DNA of 64,000 nt, from positions 62,001-126,000 of the forward strand of contig JACJID010000003.1 in assembly GCA_014138725.1 (NCBI GenBank). Direction: 5' to 3'. The DNA is from Kutzneria viridogrisea (GTDB taxonomy: Bacteria > Actinomycetota > Actinomycetes > Mycobacteriales > Pseudonocardiaceae). The position numbers were made by a program, and so were the translations under genes. Below the pieces are notes generated by a model. The model had not been told where the DNA came from, did no database searches, and saw only the letters and a program-made list of their open reading frames with translations. The first letter of the stretch is position 1. Every line of letters begins with the position of its first letter. Below, in pieces: positions 51,857 through 60,639 of the stretch.

Positions 51857-52441
51857 GTGTCCCACGACCACCTGTCAGAGTTGTGGCGGCAGCAGTGGCC
51901 CGGGTGCCCTCCGTTGGCCGGCACCTTGAAGCACGTCTACCGCGATCGATGGGTGCGTTTCCACAGCCTGCCCGCATCCAAGCGCTACCCCGAGCACGAG
52001 GCCGAGTACGACATCGTGCTCCACCGCTACAACTCGGTCCTGGACGAACTGTTCCACGCCCAGGAGGTCCGGATCGTCGCCACCGACTGGTCGCACAATC
52101 CCGAGCCACCGGCCCGGTCTGCGCGGCACGCGCTCTGGCACCCCGACGCCCGCCACTGGACGTCCATCTGTACCAGCGAACGCGAAACAGACCCGGACTT
52201 CATCACCTACGACCACCTCTATGTCAGCCGCACTCGCTGGCAATCCGGCTTGATCGACGACCTGCTCCGCGCCGTGGCTGACGATGCCGCCCACGGAGTG
52301 ATGATCACCAGCCCGTCCTTCGACCGGATCCACCATCCCTACGACGGCGGCGCTGACGTGCTGCTACCGACGACCGACGAGCGCGACGCCCTGAAGCAAC
52401 GTCATACCCACTGGCTCTCCGCCCATCCCGGTAGCCTGTGA
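51857..52441 (+). CDS. DUF3885-like protein
   Basis: 194 residues from GTG 51857 (GGAGAAG upstream). The N-terminal LSELWRQQWPGCPPLAGTLK and VRFHSLPASKRYPEHEAEYD followed by RYNSVLDELF fit the DUF3885 type, by eye. Later WTSICTSERETDPDFITYDH is strand-rich. No signal peptide or membrane segment. Function unknown. It stands alone between the repeat and the AraC relic. Confidence 0.65.
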   Translation: MSHDHLSELWRQQWPGCPPLAGTLKHVYRDRWVRFHSLPASKRYPEHEAEYDIVLHRYNSVLDELFHAQEVRIVATDWSHNPEPPARSARHALWHPDARHWTSICTSERETDPDFITYDHLYVSRTRWQSGLIDDLLRAVADDAAHGVMITSPSFDRIHHPYDGGADVLLPTTDERDALKQRHTHWLSAHPGSL

Positions 52442-52487
52442 GCATCGACATCCGCACATGCCGCCGACCCGTCGTGGTCACAGTGTG

Positions 52488-52583
52488 GGCTGGGCCCAAC
52501 TCGCCACCGACCTGGGCTACCGCGACCAGGCACACCTCGTCCGCGACTTCACCACAACCATTGGGCAACCACCCGCCCACTAA
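52488..52583 (+). pseudogene. AraC C-terminal fragment cut by an IS
   Basis: WAQLATDLGYRDQAHLVRDF with TTTIGQPPA reads as the second HTH of an AraC protein. Its stop (TAA 52581-52583) is provided by the terminal repeat of the IS that follows, so the insertion cut or trimmed this gene. The 5' part is gone. Confidence 0.7.
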
Positions 52584-53482
52584 AGGTTGTCCCGTATTGA
52601 TCAAGAGTGTTGGCGGGCATGGGTGACAGCGGCCTTGTCTGCTGTCGGGGGCCGCTCAGGCCGTCATGGACAGATTGCGCATCTGCGCGATGCCTCGGGT
52701 GGCGTGCCAGACACCGTCGCGTGTGCGGCGGCAGTTGCGCAGGATGTTCCAGGACTTCATGTGTGCCAGGGCGTGCTCTACCCGTGCGCGGACGCTCTTG
52801 TGGACGGTGTTGAGGTCTTCTTTCCATTGCGGCAGCGGTGGTTGTCCCTTGCGGGGCTGGCGGTAGGGCATGATCACCCCTGGGTTGCCCTGGTAGCCGC
52901 CGTCCGCCAGCACGTTCGCGCCCCGGCACTGCTCATCGACGCCGGAGTCGGTGTAGGCGCGGCAGTCGTTGCGGTTGCCCGGCGTGGGTTCGCCGACCGC
53001 GACCACCAGGCGGGTATTGGCGTCGATGACGACCTGCATGGTCACCGAATAGCGGTAGTTCTTCGACGAGGCGGACATGCCGCGGTCGTGGGTGGGCACC
53101 AGCGTGCCGTCCACGATCAGCACGGTGTCCGGGCCGTGCTCGCGGGTCACCGGCGCGAGCGCCAGCAGCGGCGCCAGGTGATCCACCACGCGGTTCGCGG
53201 CCGACTTCGAGATCCCGAACAACAGCGCGACCTGCCGAAACGTTAGATTCGTCCGGTAGTACACCGCCACCAGCAACACCCGATCCGCCAGCGACAAGCC
53301 CCACCGCCGGCCGGTGCCGGTCTGCTCACCACCCCGACGGGCCACGATCCGCACGAGCTTGCGAAACACCCGCACCGACACGCCCGTGAACACCGGCACC
53401 CACTCCGGCCGGTCCGCACTGATCACCTGCTCCACATCAAGATCATCGATCTTGCCGAGACGGCGTTACGGGACAACCTTTA
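52581..53482 (-). mobile_element. IS5-type (DDE_Tnp_4) insertion sequence
   Basis: The 902-bp element has exact 16-bp inverted ends TAAAGGTTGTCCCGTA (52581-52596) and TACGGGACAACCTTTA (53467-53482). TA at the extreme ends may be the target site. It has a single transposase gene on the minus strand and is inserted at the end of an AraC relic. Confidence 0.85.
52656..53435 (-). CDS. IS5-type transposase
   Basis: 259 residues. SLADRVLLVAVYYRTNLTFR and LLFGISKSAANRVVDHLAPL form the HTH_Tnp_4 domain. The DDE residues are in LIVDGTLVPTHD, VLADGGYQGN and VRARVEHALAHMK. This is the short, one-frame transposase group often annotated IS5/IS1031-like. It differs from the transposase at 41235. Confidence 0.9.
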   Translation of the reverse strand: MEQVISADRPEWVPVFTGVSVRVFRKLVRIVARRGGEQTGTGRRWGLSLADRVLLVAVYYRTNLTFRQVALLFGISKSAANRVVDHLAPLLALAPVTREHGPDTVLIVDGTLVPTHDRGMSASSKNYRYSVTMQVVIDANTRLVVAVGEPTPGNRNDCRAYTDSGVDEQCRGANVLADGGYQGNPGVIMPYRQPRKGQPPLPQWKEDLNTVHKSVRARVEHALAHMKSWNILRNCRRTRDGVWHATRGIAQMRNLSMTA

Positions 53483-53597
53483 CGCGGCGGGACACCCCAG
53501 CCCAATGGAGGCATGCCGCCGCCAGCGCACCCGGGTCGCGGTTCACGCCGTCTCATTTCGGCCGGGGCCGAACCGTTGCCCCGCTACCGTCGACCGC

Positions 53598-54908
53598 GTG
53601 CTGACCGACCCGACCTACACCGTCCCGGCCGTGCCGCCCGCCGACACCGGCGTGGCCTGGTTGCGCGCCCATGTCGCCCGGTTCAGCGAGGGCGCCGACC
53701 ACCGACGCCGTCGCGCGCTCGCGGAGGACTTCCTCGCCGCGGTGGACGCCGAATCTCTGCGCCGGCCGGGGAATCCGGTGGCGAACCTCGCCGAGGCACC
53801 TGGCCTGCCGCGCGCGGTCGCGGCCGAGGTCGCCGTGGTCGCCAGGTCCTACCAGCCACACACACCGGTGACCGAGGAGGCCGACGCGGCGGTGGCGCGC
53901 CTGGTCGCGGCCTGCGGCGGCGGGTGGGACGAGGCCACGGCCAACCGGATCGGCCTGCTGGTGCAGGCCTGTGACGCCACCATCGCGTTGATCGTCGGCC
54001 GCCAGCCGCCGGTGCCGGTCACCCGCCGGGTCGCGCCGAGCGGCGAGACCGTCGAGGTCGACCTGGCCGACACGCCGTTCGGGGCCGGCCGACACGCCTG
54101 CCCCGGCCGGGAGCACGCCGAGGCGCTGGCCGACGGCGCGCTGGCCTTCCACCGCCTGCACTGCGGCGAGCAGCCGTTGCTGCTGCCCAACGCGTGGGAT
54201 TTCGCCTCGGCCGCCGCCCTGGCCGGCGCCGGCTTCCCCGCTGTCGGCACGACTAGCCTCGGGGTCGCCGCCGCACACGGCATCCCGGACGCCGCCGGGC
54301 TCACGCTGGCCGAGACCCTCGCGCTGGCGCGGCGGCTGGTCCGGCTGCCCGTGCCGGTCACGGTGGACATCGAGGCGGGCTTCGGCTGCGACCCGCACGA
54401 GCTCGCGGCCCAACTGTGGGAGCTGGGCGTGGCCGGGGTGACCATCGAGGACGGTCGGGGAGCCGGACTCGCCGATCCGGCCGAGCAGGCGAGGCTGGTG
54501 CGCGGCGTGAAGGAGGGCGGCCCCGGCCTGTTCGTCAACGCCCGGGTGGACACCCACTGGCTGGCGGTTGGCCAGGACTCGACCATCGACCGCGCGCTGC
54601 GGTACGTGGACGCGGGCGCGGACGGGGTCTTCGTGCCCGGGCTGCGAGACGAGCGCGGGATCGCCGCCGTCGTCGACGCGGTGCCGGCGCCGGTGAACGT
54701 GCTGGCGCAGTTGGACATCCACACGCTGGCGGGCCTCGGAGTGCGGCGCGTCAGCACCGGCTCGCTGCTGTTCCGCGCGGCGCTCGGGTCCGCCGTCACG
54801 GCCGCGCGCGCCGTCCGGGACGGCGAGCCGGTCGGACACCCGCTGGGCTATCAGGAGGTCCAGGACCTCATCGTGACGGCCACGCCCCGCCGCAGCCGAC
54901 CCCACTGA
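53598..54908 (+). CDS. Fusion of P450-like fragment and PEP-mutase/isocitrate-lyase domain
   Basis: 436 residues. Residues 1-170 contain DTPFGAGRHACPGREHA, the heme-thiolate loop FxxGxxxCxG of cytochromes P450, but only about 170 of the usual 400 residues and no I-helix motif. Residues 180-436 are a PEP-mutase/isocitrate-lyase barrel: LLLPNAWDFASAAALAGAGF, VDIEAGFG (metal Asp/Glu), GVTIEDG and VNARVDTHWLA. In relatives the short P450-like protein and the mutase-type enzyme can be separate neighbours; here one frame joins them. GTG 53598 is chosen because upstream codons lie in low-complexity sequence. Known activities of the barrel: C-C or P-C bond lyase/mutase. Substrate unknown. Confidence 0.8.
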   Translation: MLTDPTYTVPAVPPADTGVAWLRAHVARFSEGADHRRRRALAEDFLAAVDAESLRRPGNPVANLAEAPGLPRAVAAEVAVVARSYQPHTPVTEEADAAVARLVAACGGGWDEATANRIGLLVQACDATIALIVGRQPPVPVTRRVAPSGETVEVDLADTPFGAGRHACPGREHAEALADGALAFHRLHCGEQPLLLPNAWDFASAAALAGAGFPAVGTTSLGVAAAHGIPDAAGLTLAETLALARRLVRLPVPVTVDIEAGFGCDPHELAAQLWELGVAGVTIEDGRGAGLADPAEQARLVRGVKEGGPGLFVNARVDTHWLAVGQDSTIDRALRYVDAGADGVFVPGLRDERGIAAVVDAVPAPVNVLAQLDIHTLAGLGVRRVSTGSLLFRAALGSAVTAARAVRDGEPVGHPLGYQEVQDLIVTATPRRSRPH

Positions 54909-55461
54909 CGCGGCGTCCCCCATGACAGGACCCAGCCGCCGCGCCGTCAGTGGCAACATCCTCATCTGCCGCAGACCGGTTCACACCGCTACGGTCGAGG
55001 TCACGTCCTGTTCGATCGGCGCCTGTTTCCCTCCGATCCCGACCACAGCGACAAGCCCGCGTTCGGATCTCCGGGGAGCCAGCCAACGATCGAGTGGACT
55101 TCCCGGAGCAGGCACGCGGGCCTGTGATGTCTCACGAACGGCTCACCCGAGGGCCAGCCGCGTTACTCGCCGCACCGCCCTGACCAGCGGTCTTGGCCGT
55201 GCCCGGTCTCGCAGTGCCCATCGGGGATGATGCCTCCTGGTGGGTACACCTCGCCACCCAAGCGCATACGCGCTGCCCGTAGCGATTCACCGCCGCCCCA
55301 GTGGCCCCGTGACGACACGGATGCGGGCAGCCAGCGAGTAGTCAGTCAGCCTGTGCGGGAATCGCCCGACATGTCGACGAAGTGATCAGGCGAACGCGAG
55401 TGTGATTGTGTCCCAACAGCGTCATCATTGGGACACAGCCAACACTCGGGCGTGGAATCGG
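54909..55461. other. Decayed intergenic region
   Basis: No gene is supported. Plus-strand codons near 55003-55060 (GHVLFDRRLFPSDPD) vaguely resemble the IS701-type transposase segment around its DRxLYLP motif. No start or element ends were seen. Confidence 0.4.
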
Positions 55462-55665
55462 TTAGTTCGTCGGTGCGGGGGCAGCCGTCGCCTCCGCCGG
55501 GGCGGCGTCGCTCTGGTCGACCGGTTCGGCGTCGATTTCGGTGATCGCCCACAGGTCGGCGGCGCGCCGACCGCCCTCGACGATTCCGGCGGTACGGGTG
55601 ACGCTGCCGTCGGCCGCCCACTTGACGAGGATCTTCTGTGCGGTCGACTTCCCGATCTTCGCCAC
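55462..55665 (-). pseudogene. Winged-helix fragment
   Basis: VAKIGKSTAQKILVKWAADG with EGGRRAADLWAI is the second half of a small winged-helix domain (DNA recognition helix plus wing), followed by a low-complexity Ala/Pro tail. In the same frame upstream, TATDLSG continues the homology to about 55712, but no start precedes it, and the 97-bp repeat begins there. The 5' end appears lost. Confidence 0.5.
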
Positions 55666-55720
55666 CCCGGACAGGTCGGTGGCGGTGCTGACCGTCTCGT
55701 GTGGACCGTGCCGTGATGTG

Positions 55721-55817
55721 ACTTTGCAGGCTAGTCGGCGATGTCGTCATGATGACGCTCACCCGGATCGCCCTGATCCACAATGGACCAGTCGCGGACT
55801 ATGCCGCGTGGCGGCTT
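55721..55817 (+). repeat. 97-bp inverted repeat, left copy
   Basis: Matches the reverse complement of 56809-56905 over 97 bases without a gap and with about 13 mismatches. Begins ACTTTGCAGGCTAG, ends GTGGCGGCTT. Together the copies enclose the DinB gene and recombinase-like relic. Confidence 0.8.
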
Positions 55818-55846
55818 CCGCATGCCGGATACTTGGCACCGAAGTC

Positions 55847-56350
55847 TCACGGGTTTGGCTTTCGATGTGGGGCCTGATCGATCTGTTCGCGAAGGATGTC
55901 GCCATGCCCTGCGTGCCGTGCGAATTCTTCGATCATGGCGAGCAGGGTCCATCGCATGCTGACTGTTCCTTCACGGGGGTTGTCCTTGGTGTCGTCGAGG
56001 TTGAAGCGGGCGGCGATCTCACGTGATCGTTGGCTTGCGCGTTCGAACTCGGTGATCACGTCGGCTAAGAGCTCGTCGCCTGTGACGGTGAAGGTGCCCT
56101 CGTCCCGGTTCGAGTATCCGTCGCATTCGGATTCGTCGAGGCCCGCCCAGAATCGTTGGAACCAGATCCGTTCGGCGGCCGCGGCATGCTTGATCAATGA
56201 GATTGGTGTCGTCAGTGAAGCGACGAGTCGGCGGCGGGCGTCGGCTTCGGAGAGGCCGCGTGCGGTCTCGATCAGGGCTTCGCGGTTGCGATCGAGCATG
56301 TTCTCGATGATCGCTCGTTCGATGCCGTTGGTAATTCTGCTGGTACTCAT
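55847..56350 (-). CDS. DinB-family (DUF664) protein
   Basis: 167 residues. Four-helix bundle with the metal-binding His set: LIKHAAAAERIWFQRF at about residue 52, and IEEFARHAGHGDILREQID at about 145. Actinobacterial DinB proteins of this kind are thiol-dependent (mycothiol/bacillithiol) transferases or hydrolases; the exact reaction is not readable. ATG 56350. It lies inside the 97-bp inverted repeats. Confidence 0.88.
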   Translation of the reverse strand: MSTSRITNGIERAIIENMLDRNREALIETARGLSEADARRRLVASLTTPISLIKHAAAAERIWFQRFWAGLDESECDGYSNRDEGTFTVTGDELLADVITEFERASQRSREIAARFNLDDTKDNPREGTVSMRWTLLAMIEEFARHAGHGDILREQIDQAPHRKPNP

Positions 56351-56616
56351 GGGCTTTCACTCCGTTCTTTTGCGTGACCGAAGAACCCGTGCGGTCTCAC
56401 GTCCGGTCGGTGTGGTTGACGACAAGGCTGCGGTTCGACGCGGGGTTTGCGGACAGGGACGATGCATCCAGAAGCTGGAACGAGTTGGGGACGCCGAGGC
56501 GTTCGATGTGCTCACCGCTTTGATGCGCAGGGAGCGTGTCGATGCGGGCAGAACTGAAACACCGCAGCCGAGATCAGTCGCCGGGAAGATCCGGCGAAGG
56601 CGCCGACGTCATCATC

Positions 56617-56760
56617 CTATGATGTCCTCGAGGGTGGGGTCAATGCGGCGAAGTAGGTGAGTACGCCTTCGGCGGTCATGCCGAAGATGGCGGAGAGCCG
56701 TTTGGGGTCGAGGCTGTTGACCAGGTCGATCAGTCGGGCGGATCGACCACCGCTGTCCGA
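56617..56760 (-). pseudogene. Integrase-like C-terminal fragment
   Basis: About 47 codons read RLIDLVNSLDPKRLSAIFGM with TAEGVLTYFA and end in TAG. This matches the tail seen in some actinobacterial integrase-type proteins (DPxxxAxAFGMxPEGVLxYLAD), by memory only. Upstream it is cut within 50 bases of the right 97-bp repeat. Confidence 0.45.
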
Positions 56761-56808
56761 ACGGCGCGGCTCACAGTCACAAGGACACCACGTTCAGAGC
56801 GCCTACAG

Positions 56809-56905
56809 AAGCCGCCACGCCGCACGGTCCGCGATCGGTCCATTGCGGATCACGGCGATCCAGATACGCGTCATCACGACGACATCGCCAACTAGCCTGC
56901 AAAGT
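56809..56905 (-). repeat. 97-bp inverted repeat, right copy
   Basis: Reverse-complement partner of 55721-55817. About 990 bases lie between the copies. Confidence 0.8.
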
Positions 56906-57054
56906 AACACGTGGAGCTGGGAGTCGTTGCGCCACACGGGTCCACTTCACCATCGACGCGCATGGCGGCATTGACAACCCCCGCCACACGAAGCGTCCAT
57001 ACAGGTCGGCCAATCGGCCACGACCGCCACGGAAACCGAAGGGGCGCATAGACA

Positions 57055-57800
57055 TGCCGACCGACGCTGTCACACCACGGACACCCGAAACGGCTCCCGA
57101 CGGGGCCGTACACGGACTGCGAACCGATCCCGGACCCGAACACACACCAGCGCGCCCATCGAGCCGTCACAGCCACAGGACGAGGCGTCGATACGGGAAT
57201 GGCAGGAACTGCCGCCCGATGCCCTGATTCTCGCCCCGGCGTCGGTCACCGCCACACCGATGCGGTCGCCGGATGGCGTGTGGGCGATGCTCGTGCTGGC
57301 CGTGGACATCATCGGCGACACCGACCCCGACCGCGCGGGCGAGGTGGCCCTGTTCGCCGGACAAGGGATTGGCGACCAGCGACCACGCAGCCGATGTCGA
57401 GATGCTGCTGGCCCACCAGGGCCGTTGGCAGCGAGTCGGCCAGTGGTGCGGTGTCCACGATCGCTGGCCGCTCATCATCACCCCGACTGCCGCCGCCGTG
57501 ATGGGGCTGCACTGCGATCTCAGCGAGGCGGTCGCGGGGTTCGAAGCAACGTTGCCGCTCGACTCCGGGGCGGGCGACGAGTTGGGCTGGAATCGCCGCA
57601 ACCTCGGTGTGCGTCACACGGCGCGGATTCGGGCCGACGGAACGGTCGTCCTCGCTGGCGGGCGAGTGTATGCGACCCCGTCCGGTGCTGCCACGGCCTT
57701 GAGCGGCTACCCGCAAAACGGGTGGACGGTGCTCAGGACGTCCGACGGACGGACCTTGGACGAGACGCGCACCGAACTACGCGCACGGCGCGAGAACTGA
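57055..57800 (+). pseudogene. RAMA-domain (restriction-associated) protein relic, frameshifted
   Basis: Three frames are needed to follow one protein. ATG 57055 opens a Pro-rich start; EASIREWQELPPDALILAPA and AMLVLAVDIIGDTDPDRAGE lie in the next frame; from about 57370 HAADVEMLLAHQGRWQRVGQ and the C-terminal ARIRADGTVVLAGGRVYATP with NGWTVLRTSDGRTLDETR lie in a third. The last part fits the RAMA domain found next to DNA methylases and in restriction-linked proteins. At least two frameshifts, so it is broken. An expressed C-terminal piece is possible. Confidence 0.6.
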
Positions 57801-58166
57801 CGCCGCGAAGACCGTTTCCCCATCGTTCACACCGGGTTGTGTCGCATGGCGATCGCGTCGCCGTGCGGCACAACCCGCCCGCCTGGAAGAGGCTGGCCAT
57901 GACCTACCTGAAGTCCACAGTGGACTGTCTTGTTCCGCGGGGCGCACGAGCCGGGACCGGCCCCGTTACACCTTGGAAGCCGCCGCCGTCAGACTCTGCG
58001 AGGACATCGCGAGTTGCGTGACGAGGGCGGTGTCCCGGACTACGTGCACACCGTCATCGGGATCCTGCCACAGCAGCGGGTGTTGGAGATCCGGGTCAAG
58101 GGCCTGTCGGTCGAGACCGACCCGGACCGCACGACCATCCGCGAGGTGACCAACACGCTGTTCGAG
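57801..58166. other. Relic sequence
   Basis: Codons LEAAAVRLCEDIA, then after a frameshift ELRDEGGVPDYVHTVIGIL and QQRVLEIRVKGLSVETDP, look like a broken gene that shares its CEDIA-ELRDEGG part with the fragment at 28.66 kb. Family not recognised. Confidence 0.4.
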
Positions 58167-58928
58167 TTACGGGTGGACCGGCCCAGCCCAGCAGTCCTGC
58201 TTGCCCAACATCTGGGTCGCGTTGGTGTACACCTCGTCGGCGATGGTGTCGCCCATGATGGACCGCCCGTCGGTGGGACGGTTCCACTGGTAGCACCAGT
58301 GCTGAGCGAAGTAGCCGCCCGGCGCCTCAAGGGTGTCGAAATTGCAGATGCCGTCGGTCTGGATGCAGTAGCGGATAAACGGAATGCCGTTGAAGTCCGT
58401 GCGGCCGGGCCCGAACGACACGTACCCGCCGAATGGCGACGGCGCACCGGTCCCCTGCGGGATCGCCGCACTGATCCCCCGTGGATCCGGCTGCATCGGG
58501 TCGCCGAACAGCTTCGCGCTGATCCGGTCCTTGTTCACGGGGAGGTTGCCGTCAGCGATGTCGTTGAGCACCAGGTTGGCCACGATCGCACCCTGCGAGT
58601 ACCCCACCACGGTGATCGGTGCGTCCGGGTTCTCGTTGTACGCGTCCTGCACCACCTGCCTGGCCACGTCGTGGCCACGCGCGACACTCTGGTCCATCGG
58701 CGTTTGGTCGCAGTTGGGCAAGCCCGCGGCGCCAGCCGGATAATGCACCACCCGCGGGATGCCACCCCGCACCCAGTCGTTGTTGAAGACGGTGGCGTTA
58801 CCGTCGCAGGTCCCACCGATGAGGACGTAGTAGTGCCCCGGCTCCGCGTGCGCCATTGACGCCGTGACGTTGAGTAGTCCGGCAACGAGCGCCGTAACCA
58901 CGGCCACAGCCTTCTTGGGATTCCTCAC
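58167..58928 (-). CDS. Secreted PE-PPE/cutinase-like hydrolase
   Basis: 253 residues. Sec signal (VAVVTALVAGLLNVTASMAH, cut near AHA-EP). The mature part is the alpha/beta-hydrolase PE-PPE domain: YYVLIGGTCDGNATVFNNDW at the start, nucleophile elbow VVGYSQGAIVANLVL with Ser, and FGDPMQPDPRGISA holding a candidate Asp; Cys pairs occur as in cutinases. GTG 58928 follows GAGAGGCGG. Mycobacterial relatives are lipid esterases or thioesterases outside the cell. Confidence 0.87.
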   Translation of the reverse strand: MRNPKKAVAVVTALVAGLLNVTASMAHAEPGHYYVLIGGTCDGNATVFNNDWVRGGIPRVVHYPAGAAGLPNCDQTPMDQSVARGHDVARQVVQDAYNENPDAPITVVGYSQGAIVANLVLNDIADGNLPVNKDRISAKLFGDPMQPDPRGISAAIPQGTGAPSPFGGYVSFGPGRTDFNGIPFIRYCIQTDGICNFDTLEAPGGYFAQHWCYQWNRPTDGRSIMGDTIADEVYTNATQMLGKQDCWAGPVHP

Positions 58929-59494
58929 ATTACCGCCTCTCCCTAGTTGCGCCTGTGGGCGCAACGTAGCGAGCAGCAATGAAATCCCGATGAAACGCCA
59001 GTGGTGCGACGGTGCCGCGGGTCTGGCGCGTCAGGGCGCAGTCCGACCGTGCAACACGCCTCAATCAACTAGATCGCCAGGTTCTGCACGTTTGTGTAGA
59101 GTTTGACCCCGACGCAGCGTCGAGGTACCGCGCTCCACATCCGCAGACTCGTTGTCTGAACAGCCACTTTGGGGTGGCACGGCCGGTCGCGACAGCGGTT
59201 GGACTTCACAAATGAAGCTGACCGGCGGGGCGCGGCAGCCGCGGGTGCTATCAACGCCGACCTCATCGCTGAGGACACCCGCCGCGCCGTGCAGGCCGGG
59301 CAGGGTTCCCTTCTCGCCGGGCCTGGAAGCCTGTCTCTATGAACACATCATGGGCGACCGGCGCCACGGGTTCTGGCCACCATCAAGCGCAGTCAACTTG
59401 TTGAAGTCGGCCGGCTGGAGCCTGCCCCGCACAGGTGATCGGCGTGCTCATCGACCGCGCTGACCACGGTCTGGATCCCGGCCCGGGTCGCCGG
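58929..59494. other. Long spacer, no gene recognised
   Basis: Codons near 59220-59330 read NADLIAEDTRRAVQAGQGSL, but no start, ribosome site or family was found. The left end must hold the promoter of the secreted hydrolase. Confidence 0.4.
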
Positions 59495-60568
59495 TCAGTC
59501 GCGTGTGTCGAGCGGAACGTGCAGCGAGAGGTGCGAGGACAGGGCGCGGAGGAAGTCCGGGGCGTCGAAAACCGCGCCCGCGGAGGCGACACCGGTGGTC
59601 CTGATCCGGCCGGTGAGGATGCGGTCGACGGCCTCCACCGCGAGCGGGGCGCTGACGGCGTAGATGTCCTGACCGGCGGCGACCACCTGACGTTCCGTGC
59701 CGCCGGAGCGGACGAGGACGTCGACGACGAAGGTCTGCGCGGAGCGGCCGCGCTCGTCGACGGCGGTCGGTGCCGAGGCGTCAGTAGCGGACAGGTCGGC
59801 AGCCGCCTTGGCGGTCATGTAGGTGCGCACCTCCCGGACGGCCAGGTGGCTGGGAACGGTGACCACGTCGGCCATGGTGAACTCGCCGATGACGCTCCGG
59901 GGACCGAGCGGAGGCGGAAAGGGCCACTCCAGGGTCGGCAAAGCGTCGTCGTGGTACTCCAACCGTCCGCCGGTGTAGCGGACACGGCGGCCACCCCGTC
60001 GCTGCCCCGATACGGCGCCCGCGGCGAGCGTTCCGGCGGTGGGTTGCCAACTGCTCAGGCCGTAGGCGATGTGCGCCTCGTCCGCCGCCGTCCAGTCGCC
60101 CATCGCGGTGGTGACCAACAGGTCGCCGAGGCCGCCGAAGAAGGCCATCGCCGGGACCACTGTGGTGTCCACGGCGCGGGCGCGCTCCGCGAAGTGCGCG
60201 AACGTGTCAAGGTTCGCCTCGACCTCGGCCGCCACGTCGACATAAGGGATGCCGGCGCGAAGCGCCGCCTCGACCAGCGGGGCGGCGGTCGTGGCGAAGG
60301 GCCCGGCGCAGTTGATCACGGCGGCCGCGCCGTGCAGCGCGCGGTCGAGCGAGGCCGGATCGTCGACCGACGCCTGCCGCGCTTCGAGCCCTGGTTGGGC
60401 CTGTGCCAGCGCCAGCAGCTTGTCCTGGTCGCGACCGAGGAGCAGCGGGACGTACCCGCGCTCGCGCAACTCCGCGACCACGAACCGCCCGGTGTGCCCG
60501 TAGGCGCCGAACACCGCCACGTTCCGACCCGATCCCATGCCTGCTCCCGCGTGCTCGAAGTGATCCAT
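59495..60568 (-). CDS. Saccharopine-dehydrogenase-like NAD(P)-binding reductase
   Basis: 357 residues. VAVFGAYGHTGRFVVAELRE is the Rossmann nucleotide loop, followed by LLGRDQDKLLALAQ and AAVINCAGPFATTAAPLVEA with GIPYVDVAAE. This is the enoyl-reductase/saccharopine-dehydrogenase-like group whose members act on lipids or small ketones. ATG 60568 has AGGA upstream. It diverges from a GlxA-type regulator, which probably controls it. Confidence 0.85.
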   Translation of the reverse strand: MDHFEHAGAGMGSGRNVAVFGAYGHTGRFVVAELRERGYVPLLLGRDQDKLLALAQAQPGLEARQASVDDPASLDRALHGAAAVINCAGPFATTAAPLVEAALRAGIPYVDVAAEVEANLDTFAHFAERARAVDTTVVPAMAFFGGLGDLLVTTAMGDWTAADEAHIAYGLSSWQPTAGTLAAGAVSGQRRGGRRVRYTGGRLEYHDDALPTLEWPFPPPLGPRSVIGEFTMADVVTVPSHLAVREVRTYMTAKAAADLSATDASAPTAVDERGRSAQTFVVDVLVRSGGTERQVVAAGQDIYAVSAPLAVEAVDRILTGRIRTTGVASAGAVFDAPDFLRALSSHLSLHVPLDTRD

Positions 60569-60639
60569 TGCGGAAATCCTGTCTCGATGGACCATCGGTG
60601 CCCAGTGTCCGGAACGACACGACCCATACAATTCCCGAC

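Noticed and set aside
54920-55300. IS701-like transposase segment
   Set aside because: Resemblance is limited to about 15 residues and no element ends or catalytic residues could be found.
57930-58859. Plus-strand open frame over the PE-PPE hydrolase
   Set aside because: Antisense shadow; the minus strand has signal peptide, ribosome site and GxSxG motif.
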